Of a DNA stretch of 64,000 nucleotides, positions 32,992 to 43,185 are shown one piece after another. Origin of the DNA: Hydrogenobaculum sp. 3684 (GTDB lineage Bacteria > Aquificota > Aquificia > Aquificales > Aquificaceae). The notes under the pieces were generated by a model. The model worked only from the letters and a program-made list of their open reading frames with translations, had not been told where the DNA came from and made no database searches. Made by a program: the position numbers and the translations under genes. The DNA lies in contig NC_015557.1 in the NCBI RefSeq assembly GCF_000213785.1, forward strand, positions 496,001 through 560,000. The letters are read 5' to 3'. Each line of letters opens with the position of its first letter. Within the stretch, counting starts at the first letter, position 1.

Positions 32992-33870
32992 TTAATTATT
33001 GCCAAAAAGCTTATTTACAAGTTCTTGAGCCCTTTTTTGTGAAAATTTATAGTATGTATCTATTGTGGTTTTAATATCAGAATGCCCAACAAACTCTTTT
33101 ACAATCTCTGCTGAGAATCCGTAGTTTACAAGGTTTGTAATATAAGTATGCCGAAAGCTATGAATACTAAAATCTATCTCTAATCTTTTTGATAGTCTAT
33201 CTGTGTAAACTTGTAAAACCCCTCTTTTAACCCTAAAATTATCTTCAAAGTTTTTTATCCACTCGTATATTTGGAGCCCAATCTCTATTGTTTTATCCTT
33301 GTTAAAGCTTATAACTGGAGTTATGCGTGGTTTGTTCCTTTTCGTCATATTAGCGTCTAGTCTTATCCAAAGAATATTTGACTTATCTAAAAAAAAGTTA
33401 TCTGGTCTTAATTTTTCAAATTCTATAAGCCTTATACCACTGTTTAGAAAAAGGTTATATATCTTATAGTATTTAGTGCCTTTTACCGCTTTAAATATTT
33501 TCTCTAATTCGTCCTCAGATAGAGCTTTAGGTGGATATTTTTGTTTTTTCATATTTAAATCTTCTCTAACTTCTTCTATGGCTTTTAATATATCGTTGTA
33601 ATTTTCCTCAGATAAAATATTTCTTCTATAAGCAAATTTGATATAGTGCTTCAAAGCACTAAAAATAGCCAACATCGTTTGTGGAGACAAAGACGCATAG
33701 TCTACAAACCGATATATATCATTTGATATTATACTTGATAGACCTTCATCGGTTTCTATGTTTTTAGAAACAACATGCGAAAACGTTTTTATATGATTTA
33801 TATAAGAATTTCTTGTAAAAGCGCTCCTTGTTCTCTCTAAATGTTTTATCCAAGCATCTATGATCCTCAT
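32992..33870 (-). CDS. Tyrosine recombinase (Xer/integrase family)
   Basis: Site-specific recombinase of 292 residues with an N-terminal SAM-like core-binding domain and the catalytic domain. Catalytic residues visible: Arg in SGIRLIEF, HSFRHTY (HxxR), and GHSDIKTTIDTYY with the final tyrosine nucleophile. It overlaps the end of mdh by 4 nt (ATGA), so it lies in a metabolic operon rather than a mobile element; no attachment site or other phage gene is visible. It could be the sole Xer protein for chromosome dimer resolution, but an acquired integrase is also possible. Confidence 0.9.
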   Translation of the reverse strand: MRIIDAWIKHLERTRSAFTRNSYINHIKTFSHVVSKNIETDEGLSSIISNDIYRFVDYASLSPQTMLAIFSALKHYIKFAYRRNILSEENYNDILKAIEEVREDLNMKKQKYPPKALSEDELEKIFKAVKGTKYYKIYNLFLNSGIRLIEFEKLRPDNFFLDKSNILWIRLDANMTKRNKPRITPVISFNKDKTIEIGLQIYEWIKNFEDNFRVKRGVLQVYTDRLSKRLEIDFSIHSFRHTYITNLVNYGFSAEIVKEFVGHSDIKTTIDTYYKFSQKRAQELVNKLFGNN

Positions 33871-34865
33871 ATATACTTGCTTACAAATTCATCTGCTATG
33901 GCTATATTTTTCTTTACCGATGCTACAGATTTCTTCCAAAGCTCTCTTTCAAAATCTGTCATTGGTACTTTCACAATTTTCTCAACTCCATTTTCCCCAA
34001 GCTTTACAGGTACACCCACACACAAATTTTCAACTTCATAATATTTAGAAGTTTCTTCATCTAAAAGTACAGAACAAGTCAAAACCCTTTTTGCGTTTAA
34101 CGCCACAGATTCTATCATCTCCACTACTGAAGCCGCCGGGGCATGATAGGCGGAAGTACCCATATAATCTACTATCTCACCGCCTCCAAACCTAGTTCTC
34201 TCTACTAACTCTTTTATCTTTTTTTCATCGATTAAAGTTGATATAGGTATGCCGCCTACGTTTGAAACGCTTACTAAAGGTACCATCTCGTCTCCATGAC
34301 CACCTATTACGTAAGCATGTACATCCTTTGGAGATACGTTTAACTCTAAAGATATAAATGTTCTAAACCTTGAAGAGTCTAGTACACCAGCCATTCCTAT
34401 TACTCTTTTTCTATCGAATCCAAGCAATTTGTATACCGCATAAGTCATTATATCTACAGGATTCGTAACAACTATCACTATAGAATTTTTAGCGTATTTT
34501 TTAATCTGCTCTGATATCGTATTCATTATAGATATGTTTATACCAAGAAGATCATCCCTAGACATGCCGGGTTTTCTAGGAAACCCGGCCGTTATTACCA
34601 CTATGTCAGAGCCTTCTAACGCTTCGTAACCGTTTCCGTTTTGATCTACTACAAAACCACTTATATCTGCATCTATTCCAAGAGCACATGCCATTTGTAG
34701 CATGTCTAGGGCTTTGCCTTTCACATGAGCGTAAAGTTTCTCTCCATCTTTCTTTGGTAAATCAAAAAGCCTTATGTTTACGGCACCTTTAAGCACCAGA
34801 AGAGATGCTATGTGCTCTCCTACGTTCCCTGCACCTATAATGGAAACAGTTTTCTTGTGCCCCAT
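33867..34865 (-). CDS. mdh: Malate dehydrogenase
   Basis: NAD(P)-dependent malate/lactate dehydrogenase family, 332 residues. Visible: VSIIGAGNVGEHIASLLVL, VITAGFPRKPGMSRDDLL (Arg in the mobile loop favours malate), NIVTNPVD-like VVTNPVDIMTY and GGHGDEMVPL with the catalytic histidine. In a reverse TCA cycle it reduces oxaloacetate to malate. It follows acn by 2 nt and overlaps the recombinase gene by 4 nt. Length is slightly above the usual 310 because of an extended segment around residues 55-75. Confidence 0.94.
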   Translation of the reverse strand: MGHKKTVSIIGAGNVGEHIASLLVLKGAVNIRLFDLPKKDGEKLYAHVKGKALDMLQMACALGIDADISGFVVDQNGNGYEALEGSDIVVITAGFPRKPGMSRDDLLGINISIMNTISEQIKKYAKNSIVIVVTNPVDIMTYAVYKLLGFDRKRVIGMAGVLDSSRFRTFISLELNVSPKDVHAYVIGGHGDEMVPLVSVSNVGGIPISTLIDEKKIKELVERTRFGGGEIVDYMGTSAYHAPAASVVEMIESVALNAKRVLTCSVLLDEETSKYYEVENLCVGVPVKLGENGVEKIVKVPMTDFERELWKKSVASVKKNIAIADEFVSKYI

Positions 34866-34867
34866 GT

Positions 34868-36835
34868 TTATCTCCTATTTTTGGATTTTATATATCTTAA
34901 AAGCCCACCACCAAGAAGTATTTCCTTTTGTTTTGGCGTTAGGTTGTAAGTGACTTCTATCTCTTCACCGGTAGTTAGGTTTCTTACTTTCACAGGCTTA
35001 TTTTCTTCTATGGATTTTCTTATATCTAATATTTCTATCTCGTCGTTAAGTGAAAACTTATCATAATCGCTTTTGTTAATAAACTCCAGAGGTGCTATAC
35101 CAAAATTAACAAGATTAGCATGATGTATCCTTGCAAAGGATTTGGCTATAACAGCTCTAACACCTAAAAATCTAGGTGCTAAAGCAGCATGTTCTCTAGA
35201 AGACCCTTGTCCATAGTTCTCACCACCTATTATAACGCTGTCGTACCCTTGTTCTTTGTTTTGTTTTGTGCGTTTAACAAATTCAGGATCCACAAGATAA
35301 TAAACATATTCAGATATAGCGTATATGTTTGAACGAAGAGGTAATATTTGAGCTCCAGCAGGCATAATATGATCTGTGGTTATGTTGTCTGTAACTTTTA
35401 TGGCTACTTTAGCTTTTACGTTGTCTCCAAAAGGATCAAAGTCTGGAAGAGGCTTTATGTTCGGTCCTCTATATATCTCTACTTTCTTTGCTTCTTCTTC
35501 TGGTAGGGGTGGTATTATAGCTTCATCTCCATAGGGAAATCTCTCTGGCATTTCTACTTTTTTATACTGTATATTTCTTTCCTTAGCCAACTTCCTTGGA
35601 TCTTTTATAACACCAGCTATGGCAGAGGCAGTACATACTTCTGGAGAAGCCAAATACACTTTTGCATCCTTTGTACCAGAGCGTCCTTCAAAGTTTCTAT
35701 TAAAACTTCTAACAGATACTCCGTTAGAAGGTGGTGCATATCCCATACCAATACAAGGACCGCATCCACTTTCTAATATTCTAGCTCCAGCCTTCAAGAA
35801 ATCTAACAATATACCTGTTTGAGCTGCATACTCTAAAGCCTGTTTTGAACCAGGAGAAACGGCAAATATAGTATCATCGTTTACCTTTTGTCCTTTTAAA
35901 AGCAGCGATGCTCTTGTTAAATCAGCAAAGGAGGAGTTGGTACAAGAACCTATAGCCACTTGATCTACTGGAATGCCTTCTACTTCACTAACTTTTTTTA
36001 CATTGTCTGGTGAATGAGGACATGCTATCAATGGTTCTAACTCAGAAAGGTTTATAGTTATTACCTCGTCATACTCTACATCTTTATCCGGTAGTATTTC
36101 AATAAAATCTGATTCTCTTCCTTGGGCTTTTAAAAATAACCTCGTTTGCTCATCAGACGGAAATATCGATGTAGTAGCTCCAAGCTCAGCTCCCATGTTT
36201 GTAATAGTTGCTCTTTCTGGGACTGTTAACGTTTTTACACCCTCACCAAAATATTCAAAGATTTTACCAACACCACCTTTTACCGTTAATCTTCTTAAAA
36301 GCTCCAAAATGATATCTTTTGCACTTACCCACTCTTGCAGTGACCCTATTAGTTCAACACCCACTATTTTAGGCATTTTTAAAGTAAATGGCTCCCCAGC
36401 TATAGCAGCTGCTACATCAAGACCACCAGCACCTATAGCTATCATCCCCACACCACCGCTTGTTGGAGTGTGAGAATCAGAGCCTATTAGAGTTTTACCA
36501 GGTTTTGCAAACCTTTCCACATGCACTTGGTGACATATACCATTGCCTGGTTTTGATAGATAAAGACCATACCTTTTGGCAACACTTATAAGGTATTTGT
36601 GGTCATCTGGATTTTTAAAATCCGTTTGAAGCATGTTGTGATCTATATAGCTAACAGACAATTCTGTCTTTGCTCTGTCTACACCCATAGCTTCAAACTG
36701 CAAATAAGCCATCGTACCTGTGGCATCTTGGGTGAGGGTTTGATCTATCTTTATAGCTATCTCTTCACCGGGTATAAGCTTCCCACTTACCAAATGATTT
36801 TCTAAGATTTTATAAGCTACTGTACCTTTTGCCAT
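34868..36835 (-). CDS. acn: Aconitate hydratase
   Basis: [4Fe-4S] aconitase of 655 residues, citrate/isocitrate isomerisation in the (reverse) TCA cycle. Conserved blocks: SDSHTPTSGGVGMIAIG, QVAIGSCTNSSF with the first cluster cysteine, ESGCGPCIGMG with the other two, SFNRNFEGRSG and the swivel-domain IIGGENYGQGSSREH. The length matches the mitochondrial-like/small class rather than AcnA (about 900). The SD GGAGG lies 13 nt from the ATG. Neighbouring mdh supports a TCA operon. Confidence 0.96.
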   Translation of the reverse strand: MAKGTVAYKILENHLVSGKLIPGEEIAIKIDQTLTQDATGTMAYLQFEAMGVDRAKTELSVSYIDHNMLQTDFKNPDDHKYLISVAKRYGLYLSKPGNGICHQVHVERFAKPGKTLIGSDSHTPTSGGVGMIAIGAGGLDVAAAIAGEPFTLKMPKIVGVELIGSLQEWVSAKDIILELLRRLTVKGGVGKIFEYFGEGVKTLTVPERATITNMGAELGATTSIFPSDEQTRLFLKAQGRESDFIEILPDKDVEYDEVITINLSELEPLIACPHSPDNVKKVSEVEGIPVDQVAIGSCTNSSFADLTRASLLLKGQKVNDDTIFAVSPGSKQALEYAAQTGILLDFLKAGARILESGCGPCIGMGYAPPSNGVSVRSFNRNFEGRSGTKDAKVYLASPEVCTASAIAGVIKDPRKLAKERNIQYKKVEMPERFPYGDEAIIPPLPEEEAKKVEIYRGPNIKPLPDFDPFGDNVKAKVAIKVTDNITTDHIMPAGAQILPLRSNIYAISEYVYYLVDPEFVKRTKQNKEQGYDSVIIGGENYGQGSSREHAALAPRFLGVRAVIAKSFARIHHANLVNFGIAPLEFINKSDYDKFSLNDEIEILDIRKSIEENKPVKVRNLTTGEEIEVTYNLTPKQKEILLGGGLLRYIKSKNRR

Positions 36836-36853
36836 GGGCTATATCAGTCCTCC

Positions 36854-37999
36854 TTAATCCATATCTTCTTTTGCTAACATGTTTGACTTGTCGCTTGAGA
36901 CGTTGTTATCCACATCAAAAAACCTTGAACTCAATTTTTCTATAACTTTTGGTAAAGTAGTATATTCCATTTCTTCGCTTGGTAATCTATGTGGTTCAAA
37001 AATACCTTGTCTTCTTAATATGTTTGCTATATCAGAAGCTACTTTTCTAGCATAGTCATAAGCTTTATCTTTAAACATATCCCTTGGACCTACCAACATA
37101 CCGTTGGCTATTTGAAAACCTGCAGCTATTACCCTTGGTGGACCATCAAATCTTGATGGTGTTGCGTCCTCAAAGCCAACGGGCATAATTGGTCCATTGT
37201 GAGACCCTCTCATCCACCCCTCTACTATCCAAGGCCTTGCAAAAGGTTCTAAGGCTTCACCCACAGCTGGAAAACCGCTTTGAGTACGTACAATCATTAC
37301 TGGGTCATCTTTTCCTACGTACTGACCAGCTATTAAAGACAACTTTTGAATAGATGCCACTGCAGCTATTTCACCGTCTATATTTCTATGCACCTCTTTA
37401 ACCACATACTTTGATGCTGAGCTGATAAGAGCCAAAAGATCGTAAAGTTCTGATGGAGTGTTTAGTTTAACGGCTTTTCCAGTATAAACGTCCAACACAG
37501 TAAAGGTAAAACCTTCGTGCATTTTTGGATCTATAACAAGACCAGCTGTATTCATGGGACTGGCAAACATCTCGTAAAGAGCCAAGTTCCAAGCGCTAGG
37601 CGACGTTTTATCTGCGAAATATACTATCACTGGTTCTGATGGCCTTTCCTCAAACTCCATTTCAGCAACACCAGGACCTAAGCCTTTTATATTTCCGCTA
37701 AAAGCATCTGTTAAAAGATCTTGACCTGCGCCGTATAGTTTAAGCTTTTTTGCAACTTCAGTGCCAGCGCTGAAAGCATCCCATGCTAATTTGTGTATTT
37801 TCTCACTATCAACACCGTGTTGGTGAGTCATCACAAGAGCTATATCATCACCACAGGTAAGTACCTTTAGGTCTATAATTAAATCTCCTATAAACTTTCT
37901 AGCATATTCTTCTGTGGTTTTTACCACATCTGGATGGGTGCAAGAATGGCCCACATATCCTCCGATATCTGCTTTGATAACGCTTAAAGTTATTTTCAT
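36854..37999 (-). CDS. fbp: Fructose-1,6-bisphosphate aldolase/phosphatase (type V)
   Basis: Bifunctional gluconeogenic enzyme of 381 residues, the archaeal/thermophile type that first condenses triose phosphates and then hydrolyses the FBP formed. Signatures: MKITLSVIKADIGGYVGHS with the N-terminal metal ligand, VMTHQHGVDSEKIH, LTDAFSGNIKGLGPGV, and WNLALYEMFASPMNTAGL. Dependent on Mg2+. It precedes acn by 18 nt, thus central carbon genes are expressed together; fits autotrophy through the reverse TCA cycle. Confidence 0.95.
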   Translation of the reverse strand: MKITLSVIKADIGGYVGHSCTHPDVVKTTEEYARKFIGDLIIDLKVLTCGDDIALVMTHQHGVDSEKIHKLAWDAFSAGTEVAKKLKLYGAGQDLLTDAFSGNIKGLGPGVAEMEFEERPSEPVIVYFADKTSPSAWNLALYEMFASPMNTAGLVIDPKMHEGFTFTVLDVYTGKAVKLNTPSELYDLLALISSASKYVVKEVHRNIDGEIAAVASIQKLSLIAGQYVGKDDPVMIVRTQSGFPAVGEALEPFARPWIVEGWMRGSHNGPIMPVGFEDATPSRFDGPPRVIAAGFQIANGMLVGPRDMFKDKAYDYARKVASDIANILRRQGIFEPHRLPSEEMEYTTLPKVIEKLSSRFFDVDNNVSSDKSNMLAKEDMD

Positions 38000-38069
38000 G
38001 GCTTTCCTCCTTAAAGGTTTATTACATATATTTTAATATAATTTTCTAGCTTTTAAATAAGAAATTTTA

Positions 38070-38075
38070 TATAAT
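38070..38075 (+). promoter_or_regulatory. -10 box of psiE-like gene, predicts a leaderless mRNA
   Basis: TATAAT ends 6 nt before the ATG at 38082 and no SD sequence is present. Confidence 0.6.
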
Positions 38076-38081
38076 AGTTTT

Positions 38082-38609
38082 ATGAAAAGCCTAAAAACTC
38101 TTTATAAAGCATACAGATCTTTGCTGGAACCGCACAAACTACACGATAAGCTTGGAGATTTGTTTGAATTCTTTGAAGATGCTATCATAGTATCTCTGAC
38201 ACTTTTACTATTTTATTTAAGCATCCTTGCCATCGTAGATATCGGGCGATATATGATATATGAAAAATATTCATTTTCTAAGATACTTCCAAAATTTACG
38301 TATCTTTTTATTCTAGCAGAGCTTTTTAGGCTTATGATAGTATATTTGAAAGAAAGACGCCTTGATACAGCGCTTATTATAAAAACAACCATCATAGCTG
38401 TATTAAGAGAGCTTTTGATAAGGGCTCCTTATATGCATTTAGATGATTACATCGGCATTAGCATACTACTTTCAGTCTTAGCGCTTATGTATTACTTGCC
38501 TAGATATTTCTTTTTTAAAGACATGAGAAAAGGGTATTATAAACGTTTTAAAGTATATAAAAAAGGTAAAAATTGTATAATTAAACCAGAACCTTTGGAA
38601 GAAGGATAA
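38082..38609 (+). CDS. PsiE-like membrane protein
   Basis: Protein of 175 residues resembling the phosphate-starvation-inducible PsiE family: four transmembrane helices (about 27-55, 72-88, 102-118, 122-140) with a conserved ELFRLMIVYLKERRLDTALI segment, then a basic C-terminal tail. The cellular role of PsiE is unknown. It is a single gene with a leaderless-type promoter and ends 4 nt before a convergent lipoprotein gene. Confidence 0.8.
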   Translation: MKSLKTLYKAYRSLLEPHKLHDKLGDLFEFFEDAIIVSLTLLLFYLSILAIVDIGRYMIYEKYSFSKILPKFTYLFILAELFRLMIVYLKERRLDTALIIKTTIIAVLRELLIRAPYMHLDDYIGISILLSVLALMYYLPRYFFFKDMRKGYYKRFKVYKKGKNCIIKPEPLEEG

Positions 38610-38613
38610 TAAA

Positions 38614-39036
38614 CTAAAATCCCCCTTTTGAGAATTCTGCCTTATAAATTTTATCATTCTTATCTACCCAAAAATTTGCATAAAATTTTCTCTCTTCAAC
38701 TTCCGGCGGAAAACAATCCTCAGCTCCAAAATAATAAGAATAACCAGCGCAAGTGGATGGATATACGTATCTTCTTACAAATATATAACTAAATATGCGA
38801 GAACCATTTTTTAGCTTGACAACGCTTGACGGCGGACCAAACTCTTCGATAAGCTTGCTTAAATTAGCACCTACTAATGAGTTTACTCTATATGAAAGAT
38901 AATGAGCATAAGCATTTGTAGTACTTGCGCAAGAAGATAAAAATATTGAAAAGCCTATCAATAAAGCCCAGGCGGCTCTATAAATTCCTCTTCTAATTCT
39001 TTTGAACTTCTTGGTATCTTTATTGAACTTAACCAT
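38614..39036 (-). CDS. Putative lipoprotein of unknown function
   Basis: Protein of 140 residues with a lipobox LSSC (Cys36) at the end of a hydrophobic stretch (AAWALLIGFSIFLSSC) after a long basic N-region. The mature part has LSKLIEEFGPPSSVVKLKNG, a pattern like SmpA/BamE or OmlA-type small lipoproteins, but the match is weak. It starts 79 nt inside the upstream MFS gene, an unusually long overlap. Probably outer-membrane anchored. Function unknown. Confidence 0.72.
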   Translation of the reverse strand: MVKFNKDTKKFKRIRRGIYRAAWALLIGFSIFLSSCASTTNAYAHYLSYRVNSLVGANLSKLIEEFGPPSSVVKLKNGSRIFSYIFVRRYVYPSTCAGYSYYFGAEDCFPPEVEERKFYANFWVDKNDKIYKAEFSKGGF

Positions 39037-40181
39037 TTATAAGTTAATATAAGCCAAATTGCCCCTATTGCAACATCAACTATAGACATAGTTTTTGGGC
39101 TTGTAAGAAAAATACCACCAAAAACACCTCCTAAAAAAGCACCAACAAACTGATTCATATTGTAAAAGCCCATAGAAAGTCCTCTTAGATCTTTATGGGT
39201 TAACTTCGTCAAAAGAGATGGCATAATAGGTTCTAACAAGAAAAATCCGATAAAGAAAAACATTATCAACAAAACACCAGCTAACACTCCTCTAAATATA
39301 AAAAACAATGTAAAACCAACAATCAACGAAAAAATTGCCGTTAGAAAAACCTCCTTCATCTTAGCTTTTCTTTCTGCAACTATGGTGGCTGGCACCATTA
39401 TAACTAAGGCTAAAAATACAGTAGGAAGATAAACTATCCAGTGGTGGGATTTTGGAAAACCATGTTTTATAAAATAAATTGGAACCACTGTAAATACGGA
39501 AACCAAGAAGTAGTGAGCTACAGTCACTGATGTATTTAACATTATTTGATTTTTATCCTTCATAAGGGTTAAGATATTTTTCAAAGATGGATTTATCTCT
39601 CTGTCTTTGGCGTGTACTTTTGGTTCTTTTATGAAAACCAATATATAAACCATTGCTATAAAAGATAAAATACCTGTTATATAAAACATAGCAGGTACGC
39701 CGATGTAGTGAGCCATAATAGGTGCTACTACTATAGAAAAGGCAAAAACCATACCTATTGCTGCACCTATATGAGCAAAAGCTTGTGTTCTTACTTCTTC
39801 TCGGGTAAGGTCTGCCGCTAAAGAAGACAAAGCCGAAGAAACAGCTCCAAACCCTTGGACAAATCTAGCCAATACTAATTCTATAGCCGTATGAGCAAAA
39901 CCTGCCCAAAAGCTTCCAAGCACATAAGTTAACATACCTATTGTTATTATGGGTTTTCTACCGTATTTATCAGATAGATAACCAAATGGAATTTGTAAAA
40001 ACGCTTGGGCAAAACCATAAGTACCAAACGCCAATCCCACAAGCAAAGGTGTAGAACCAGGCAAGCCCTTTGCATAAGGGGATAAAACTGGTAAAAGCAA
40101 GAAAAGCCCCAACATTCTAACGGCTATAGCAAACGTTATCCCTAATACCGATTTCTGTTCTTCTTTAGTAAAACCTTTCAT
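38958..40181 (-). CDS. Major facilitator superfamily transporter
   Basis: Inner-membrane transporter of 407 residues with 12 predicted helices. MFS signatures: GYLSDKYGRKPIITIGML (loop 2-3), RFVQGFGAVSSAL and a repeated motif in the second half (MGFYNMNQFVGAFLGGV). Similar to drug/H+ antiporters of the DHA1 group; substrate unknown. A 17-bp Fur-like palindrome overlaps the -35 region, and TATAAT lies 8 nt upstream of the ATG, giving at most a 1-2 nt leader. Confidence 0.9.
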   Translation of the reverse strand: MKGFTKEEQKSVLGITFAIAVRMLGLFLLLPVLSPYAKGLPGSTPLLVGLAFGTYGFAQAFLQIPFGYLSDKYGRKPIITIGMLTYVLGSFWAGFAHTAIELVLARFVQGFGAVSSALSSLAADLTREEVRTQAFAHIGAAIGMVFAFSIVVAPIMAHYIGVPAMFYITGILSFIAMVYILVFIKEPKVHAKDREINPSLKNILTLMKDKNQIMLNTSVTVAHYFLVSVFTVVPIYFIKHGFPKSHHWIVYLPTVFLALVIMVPATIVAERKAKMKEVFLTAIFSLIVGFTLFFIFRGVLAGVLLIMFFFIGFFLLEPIMPSLLTKLTHKDLRGLSMGFYNMNQFVGAFLGGVFGGIFLTSPKTMSIVDVAIGAIWLILTYKWLSSIKIPRSSKELEEEFIEPPGLY

Positions 40182-40189
40182 ATGAGGAT

Positions 40190-40220
40190 ATTATAATAAC
40201 AAATTATAAAAATTTTATAA
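40190..40220 (-). promoter_or_regulatory. MFS promoter with Fur/PerR-like palindrome
   Basis: TATAAT (40195-40190) on the minus strand; the perfect 8-1-8 inverted repeat TTATAAAA-A-TTTTATAA (40204-40220) overlaps the -35 position. It resembles the palindrome upstream of ahpC and could be the operator of a Fur-family regulator. Confidence 0.5.
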
Positions 40221-40292
40221 TAAATGATACCAATCATCTACTTTTAAAAGTTGTGCAAACTTTTTTATTTTATGTTATTATATTTTTAATTA

Positions 40293-40364
40293 AGGTGAGT
40301 AGCTCAGTGGGAGAGCGACGCCCTTACAAGGCGTAGGTCGCAGGTTCGACCCCTGTCTCACCTA
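40293..40364 (+). tRNA. tRNA-Val (anticodon TAC)
   Basis: Acceptor AGGTGAG pairs with CTCACCT; D arm GCTC/GAGC; anticodon stem ACGCC/GGCGT with loop CTTACAA (anticodon TAC); T arm GCAGG/CCTGT around TTCGACC. Discriminator A at 40364; CCA is not encoded. Confidence 0.97.
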
Positions 40365-40387
40365 TTTTAATAAAAAAGGGGAAACAT

Positions 40388-41263
40388 ATGGAAGTGAGAA
40401 AAGCCGTTATACCTTCTGCTGGGTGGGGTACAAGATTTTTACCGGCTACCAAAGCAATGCCAAAAGAGATGTTCCCCATCATAGACAAACCTGTTATACA
40501 GTTTATTGTGGAAGAGCTTCTGGCAAGCGATATAGAAAATATTGTTTTTGTTACAGGAAGACATAAAAGACCTTTAGAGCACCATTTTGATGTAAATACA
40601 GATTTAGAGATTTTTCTCGAGAAAAACAACAAGAAAGAGTTGCTTGAAAACATAAGAACAGTTTCTCACCTTATAAATCCAATATATATAAGACAAAAAG
40701 AGCAACTTGGCCTTGGACATGCCGTCTTAACAGCTGAGCCTGTAGTAGGTGCAGAGCCTTTCATTGTCTCTCTTGGCGATATAGTAATTCAAACGGATGT
40801 AAACATTATCTCTGAAATGAAAAATCTTTACAAAAAATTTGGAAAAAGCATAGTAGCAGTTTACGAAGTTCCAAGAGAAGAAGTGTATAAATACGGTATA
40901 GTATCTGGAAAAGAAATAGAAGATGATATATTTCTAATAGAAAATATGGTAGAAAAACCAGATATAGAAACAGCTCCTTCAAACCTTGCTATTTTAGGAA
41001 GGTATCTTTTTACACCCACTATTTTTGAAAAGCTCAAAAATACAAAACCAGGCAAAGGTGGGGAAATACAGCTTACAGATGCTATGAAAATGCTATTAGA
41101 AGATGAGGCAGTTTACGCTTACAAAGTTAAAGCAAGGGTATATGACACAGGAAATAAGCTTGATTATTTAAAAACTATAGTTGAATTTGCTTTACAAAGA
41201 GAGGATTTAAAAGACGAGTTTTTTGGCTTTTTAGAAGATATAGTAAAAAATAATGGCTTATAA
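40388..41263 (+). CDS. galU: UTP--glucose-1-phosphate uridylyltransferase
   Basis: Nucleotidyltransferase of 291 residues forming UDP-glucose from UTP and glucose-1-phosphate. Visible: [45 protein letters not shown] and [14 protein letters not shown], all GalU-specific. UDP-glucose feeds polysaccharide and LPS synthesis. The glgB gene overlaps its end by 11 nt, so the two form an operon downstream of tRNA-Val. Confidence 0.96.
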   Translation: MEVRKAVIPSAGWGTRFLPATKAMPKEMFPIIDKPVIQFIVEELLASDIENIVFVTGRHKRPLEHHFDVNTDLEIFLEKNNKKELLENIRTVSHLINPIYIRQKEQLGLGHAVLTAEPVVGAEPFIVSLGDIVIQTDVNIISEMKNLYKKFGKSIVAVYEVPREEVYKYGIVSGKEIEDDIFLIENMVEKPDIETAPSNLAILGRYLFTPTIFEKLKNTKPGKGGEIQLTDAMKMLLEDEAVYAYKVKARVYDTGNKLDYLKTIVEFALQREDLKDEFFGFLEDIVKNNGL

Positions 41264-43145
41264 ATACAATTACGATATAAGCCTTTTAACCGACGAAGAT
41301 TTGTATCTTTTCAACGAAGGGACACATTATCATCTTTATGAAAAGCTTGGGGCCCATGTGCTTGAAGGTGGAGTATACTTTGCCGTGTGGGCTCCAAATG
41401 CCAAAGAAGTTTATGTAGAAGGTAGTTTTAACTTTTGGAATAAAAAAGAATACCCTTTAAGACCTAAAGGAAGCTCTGGCATATGGGAAATTTTTATAGA
41501 AGATCTTAAAAGCTATGAACTTTATAAGTATTACATAGTCTCAAACTTTGGATACGAGCTAGAAAAAAGAGATCCATTCGCTTTTTACACAGAAGTCCCA
41601 CCAAAAAGTGCCGGCATCATTTACGATATATCTGGCTATCAATGGAAAGATGAATCATGGCTTTTAAAAAGAAAAAACTCAAACCACTACAAAGAACCCA
41701 TAAGCATATACGAAGTACATCTTGGCTCTTGGAGAAGGACGTTAGAAAACGGATTTTTATCTTATAAGGATATAGCCCATCAGCTTGTAGAGTATGTAAA
41801 AGATATGGGATTTACCCATGTAGAGTTTTTACCCATTATGGAACATCCTTTTTACGGGTCTTGGGGATATCAAACGCTTTCTTACTTTGCTCCGACATCT
41901 AGATATGGAGAGCCAAAAGATTTTATGTATCTTGTGGATTTTCTGCACCAAAACGATATAGGAGTAATACTTGATTGGGTACCATCTCATTTTGCCACAG
42001 ACGATTATGGACTTTCTTTCTTTGACGGGACTCATCTTTACGAGCACATGGACAAAAGAAAAGGATATCACCCAGATTGGGGAAGCTATATATTTAACTA
42101 TGGAAGACATGAGGTTAGAGCGTTTTTAATAAGTAGTGCCAACTTTTGGTTTGACAAATATCATGTAGATGGTATAAGAGTAGATGCCGTTGCCTCCATG
42201 CTTTATCTTGATTATTCAAGAAAAGAAGGCGAATGGGAACCAAATATTTACGGTGGTAAAGAAAATTTAGAAGCTATTGATTTTCTGAGGAAACTAAATG
42301 AAACAGTATATATCTTTAATCCTGGGATATTTACAGTAGCAGAAGAATCCACCGCTTGGCCCATGGTTACAAAACCTACTTACATAGGTGGGCTTGGATT
42401 TGGTTTCAAATGGGATATGGGCTGGATGCATGATACTTTGAGATATTTTTCCAAAGACCCAATACATAGAAAATATCATCAACAAGATATAACGTTTAGA
42501 ATGCTTTACGCTTTTAACGAAAACTTCATATTACCGCTCTCTCACGATGAGGTGGTGCATGGAAAAGGTTCTTTGATAGGAAAAATGCCCGGTGATTACT
42601 GGCAAAAATTTGCAAATTTAAGACTTTTACTGTCTTATATGTATGGAAGTCCTGGCAAAAAGCTTCTTTTTATGGGTAGTGAGTTTGGCCAATTTGATGA
42701 ATGGAATCACGATAAAAGCTTGGACTGGCATCTTTTAGAGTTTGATTCGCATAAAGGTATACAAAATTTGGTAAGAGATTTAAATAAAATTTACAAAAAC
42801 GAAACAGCTTTACATGAATTAGATCACGATCCAGAAGGTTTTGAATGGATTGATTTTCAAGACGTAGAGCAATCTATTTTTTCATTTTTAAGAAAAGCCA
42901 AAAACGGTGATTTCGTAATCTGTATTTTTAACGCTACTCCTGTTCCAAGACATGATTATAAAATAGGTGTTCCAAAACCAGGTTTTTATAAAGAAATATT
43001 AAATTCAGACTCTATCTACTATTGGGGTTCTAACGTCGGAAATGCTGGACTCATAGAAGCGCATGCTGAACCTTGGCATAAGTTTAACTTTTCCATAAGC
43101 TTAACGCTTCCACCGTTAGGAGCGCTATTTTTAAAATTAGCTTAA
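41253..43145 (+). CDS. glgB: 1,4-alpha-glucan branching enzyme
   Basis: Glycogen branching enzyme of 630 residues (GH13). An N-terminal CBM48-like domain precedes the TIM barrel. Catalytic segments: [17 protein letters not shown] with the nucleophile Asp, [11 protein letters not shown] with the acid/base Glu, and [13 protein letters not shown] with the third Asp. The length is typical of GlgB lacking the extra N1 domain. It is coupled to galU. No glgA/glgC is visible in the window. Confidence 0.96.
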   Translation: MAYKYNYDISLLTDEDLYLFNEGTHYHLYEKLGAHVLEGGVYFAVWAPNAKEVYVEGSFNFWNKKEYPLRPKGSSGIWEIFIEDLKSYELYKYYIVSNFGYELEKRDPFAFYTEVPPKSAGIIYDISGYQWKDESWLLKRKNSNHYKEPISIYEVHLGSWRRTLENGFLSYKDIAHQLVEYVKDMGFTHVEFLPIMEHPFYGSWGYQTLSYFAPTSRYGEPKDFMYLVDFLHQNDIGVILDWVPSHFATDDYGLSFFDGTHLYEHMDKRKGYHPDWGSYIFNYGRHEVRAFLISSANFWFDKYHVDGIRVDAVASMLYLDYSRKEGEWEPNIYGGKENLEAIDFLRKLNETVYIFNPGIFTVAEESTAWPMVTKPTYIGGLGFGFKWDMGWMHDTLRYFSKDPIHRKYHQQDITFRMLYAFNENFILPLSHDEVVHGKGSLIGKMPGDYWQKFANLRLLLSYMYGSPGKKLLFMGSEFGQFDEWNHDKSLDWHLLEFDSHKGIQNLVRDLNKIYKNETALHELDHDPEGFEWIDFQDVEQSIFSFLRKAKNGDFVICIFNATPVPRHDYKIGVPKPGFYKEILNSDSIYYWGSNVGNAGLIEAHAEPWHKFNFSISLTLPPLGALFLKLA

Positions 43146-43185
43146 TTTTATATAGATTTTATATTGATGTTATAAAATATTCCCA

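Noticed and set aside
32992-33870. Integrase as sign of a prophage or genomic island
   Set aside because: Neighbours on both sides are housekeeping genes, no att repeats were seen at the tRNA genes, and the gene overlaps mdh.
40324-40653. 109-codon minus-strand ORF ending in GETGVEPATYAL-like text
   Set aside because: It spans the tRNA-Val gene and the start of galU; a typical false ORF from tRNA sequence.
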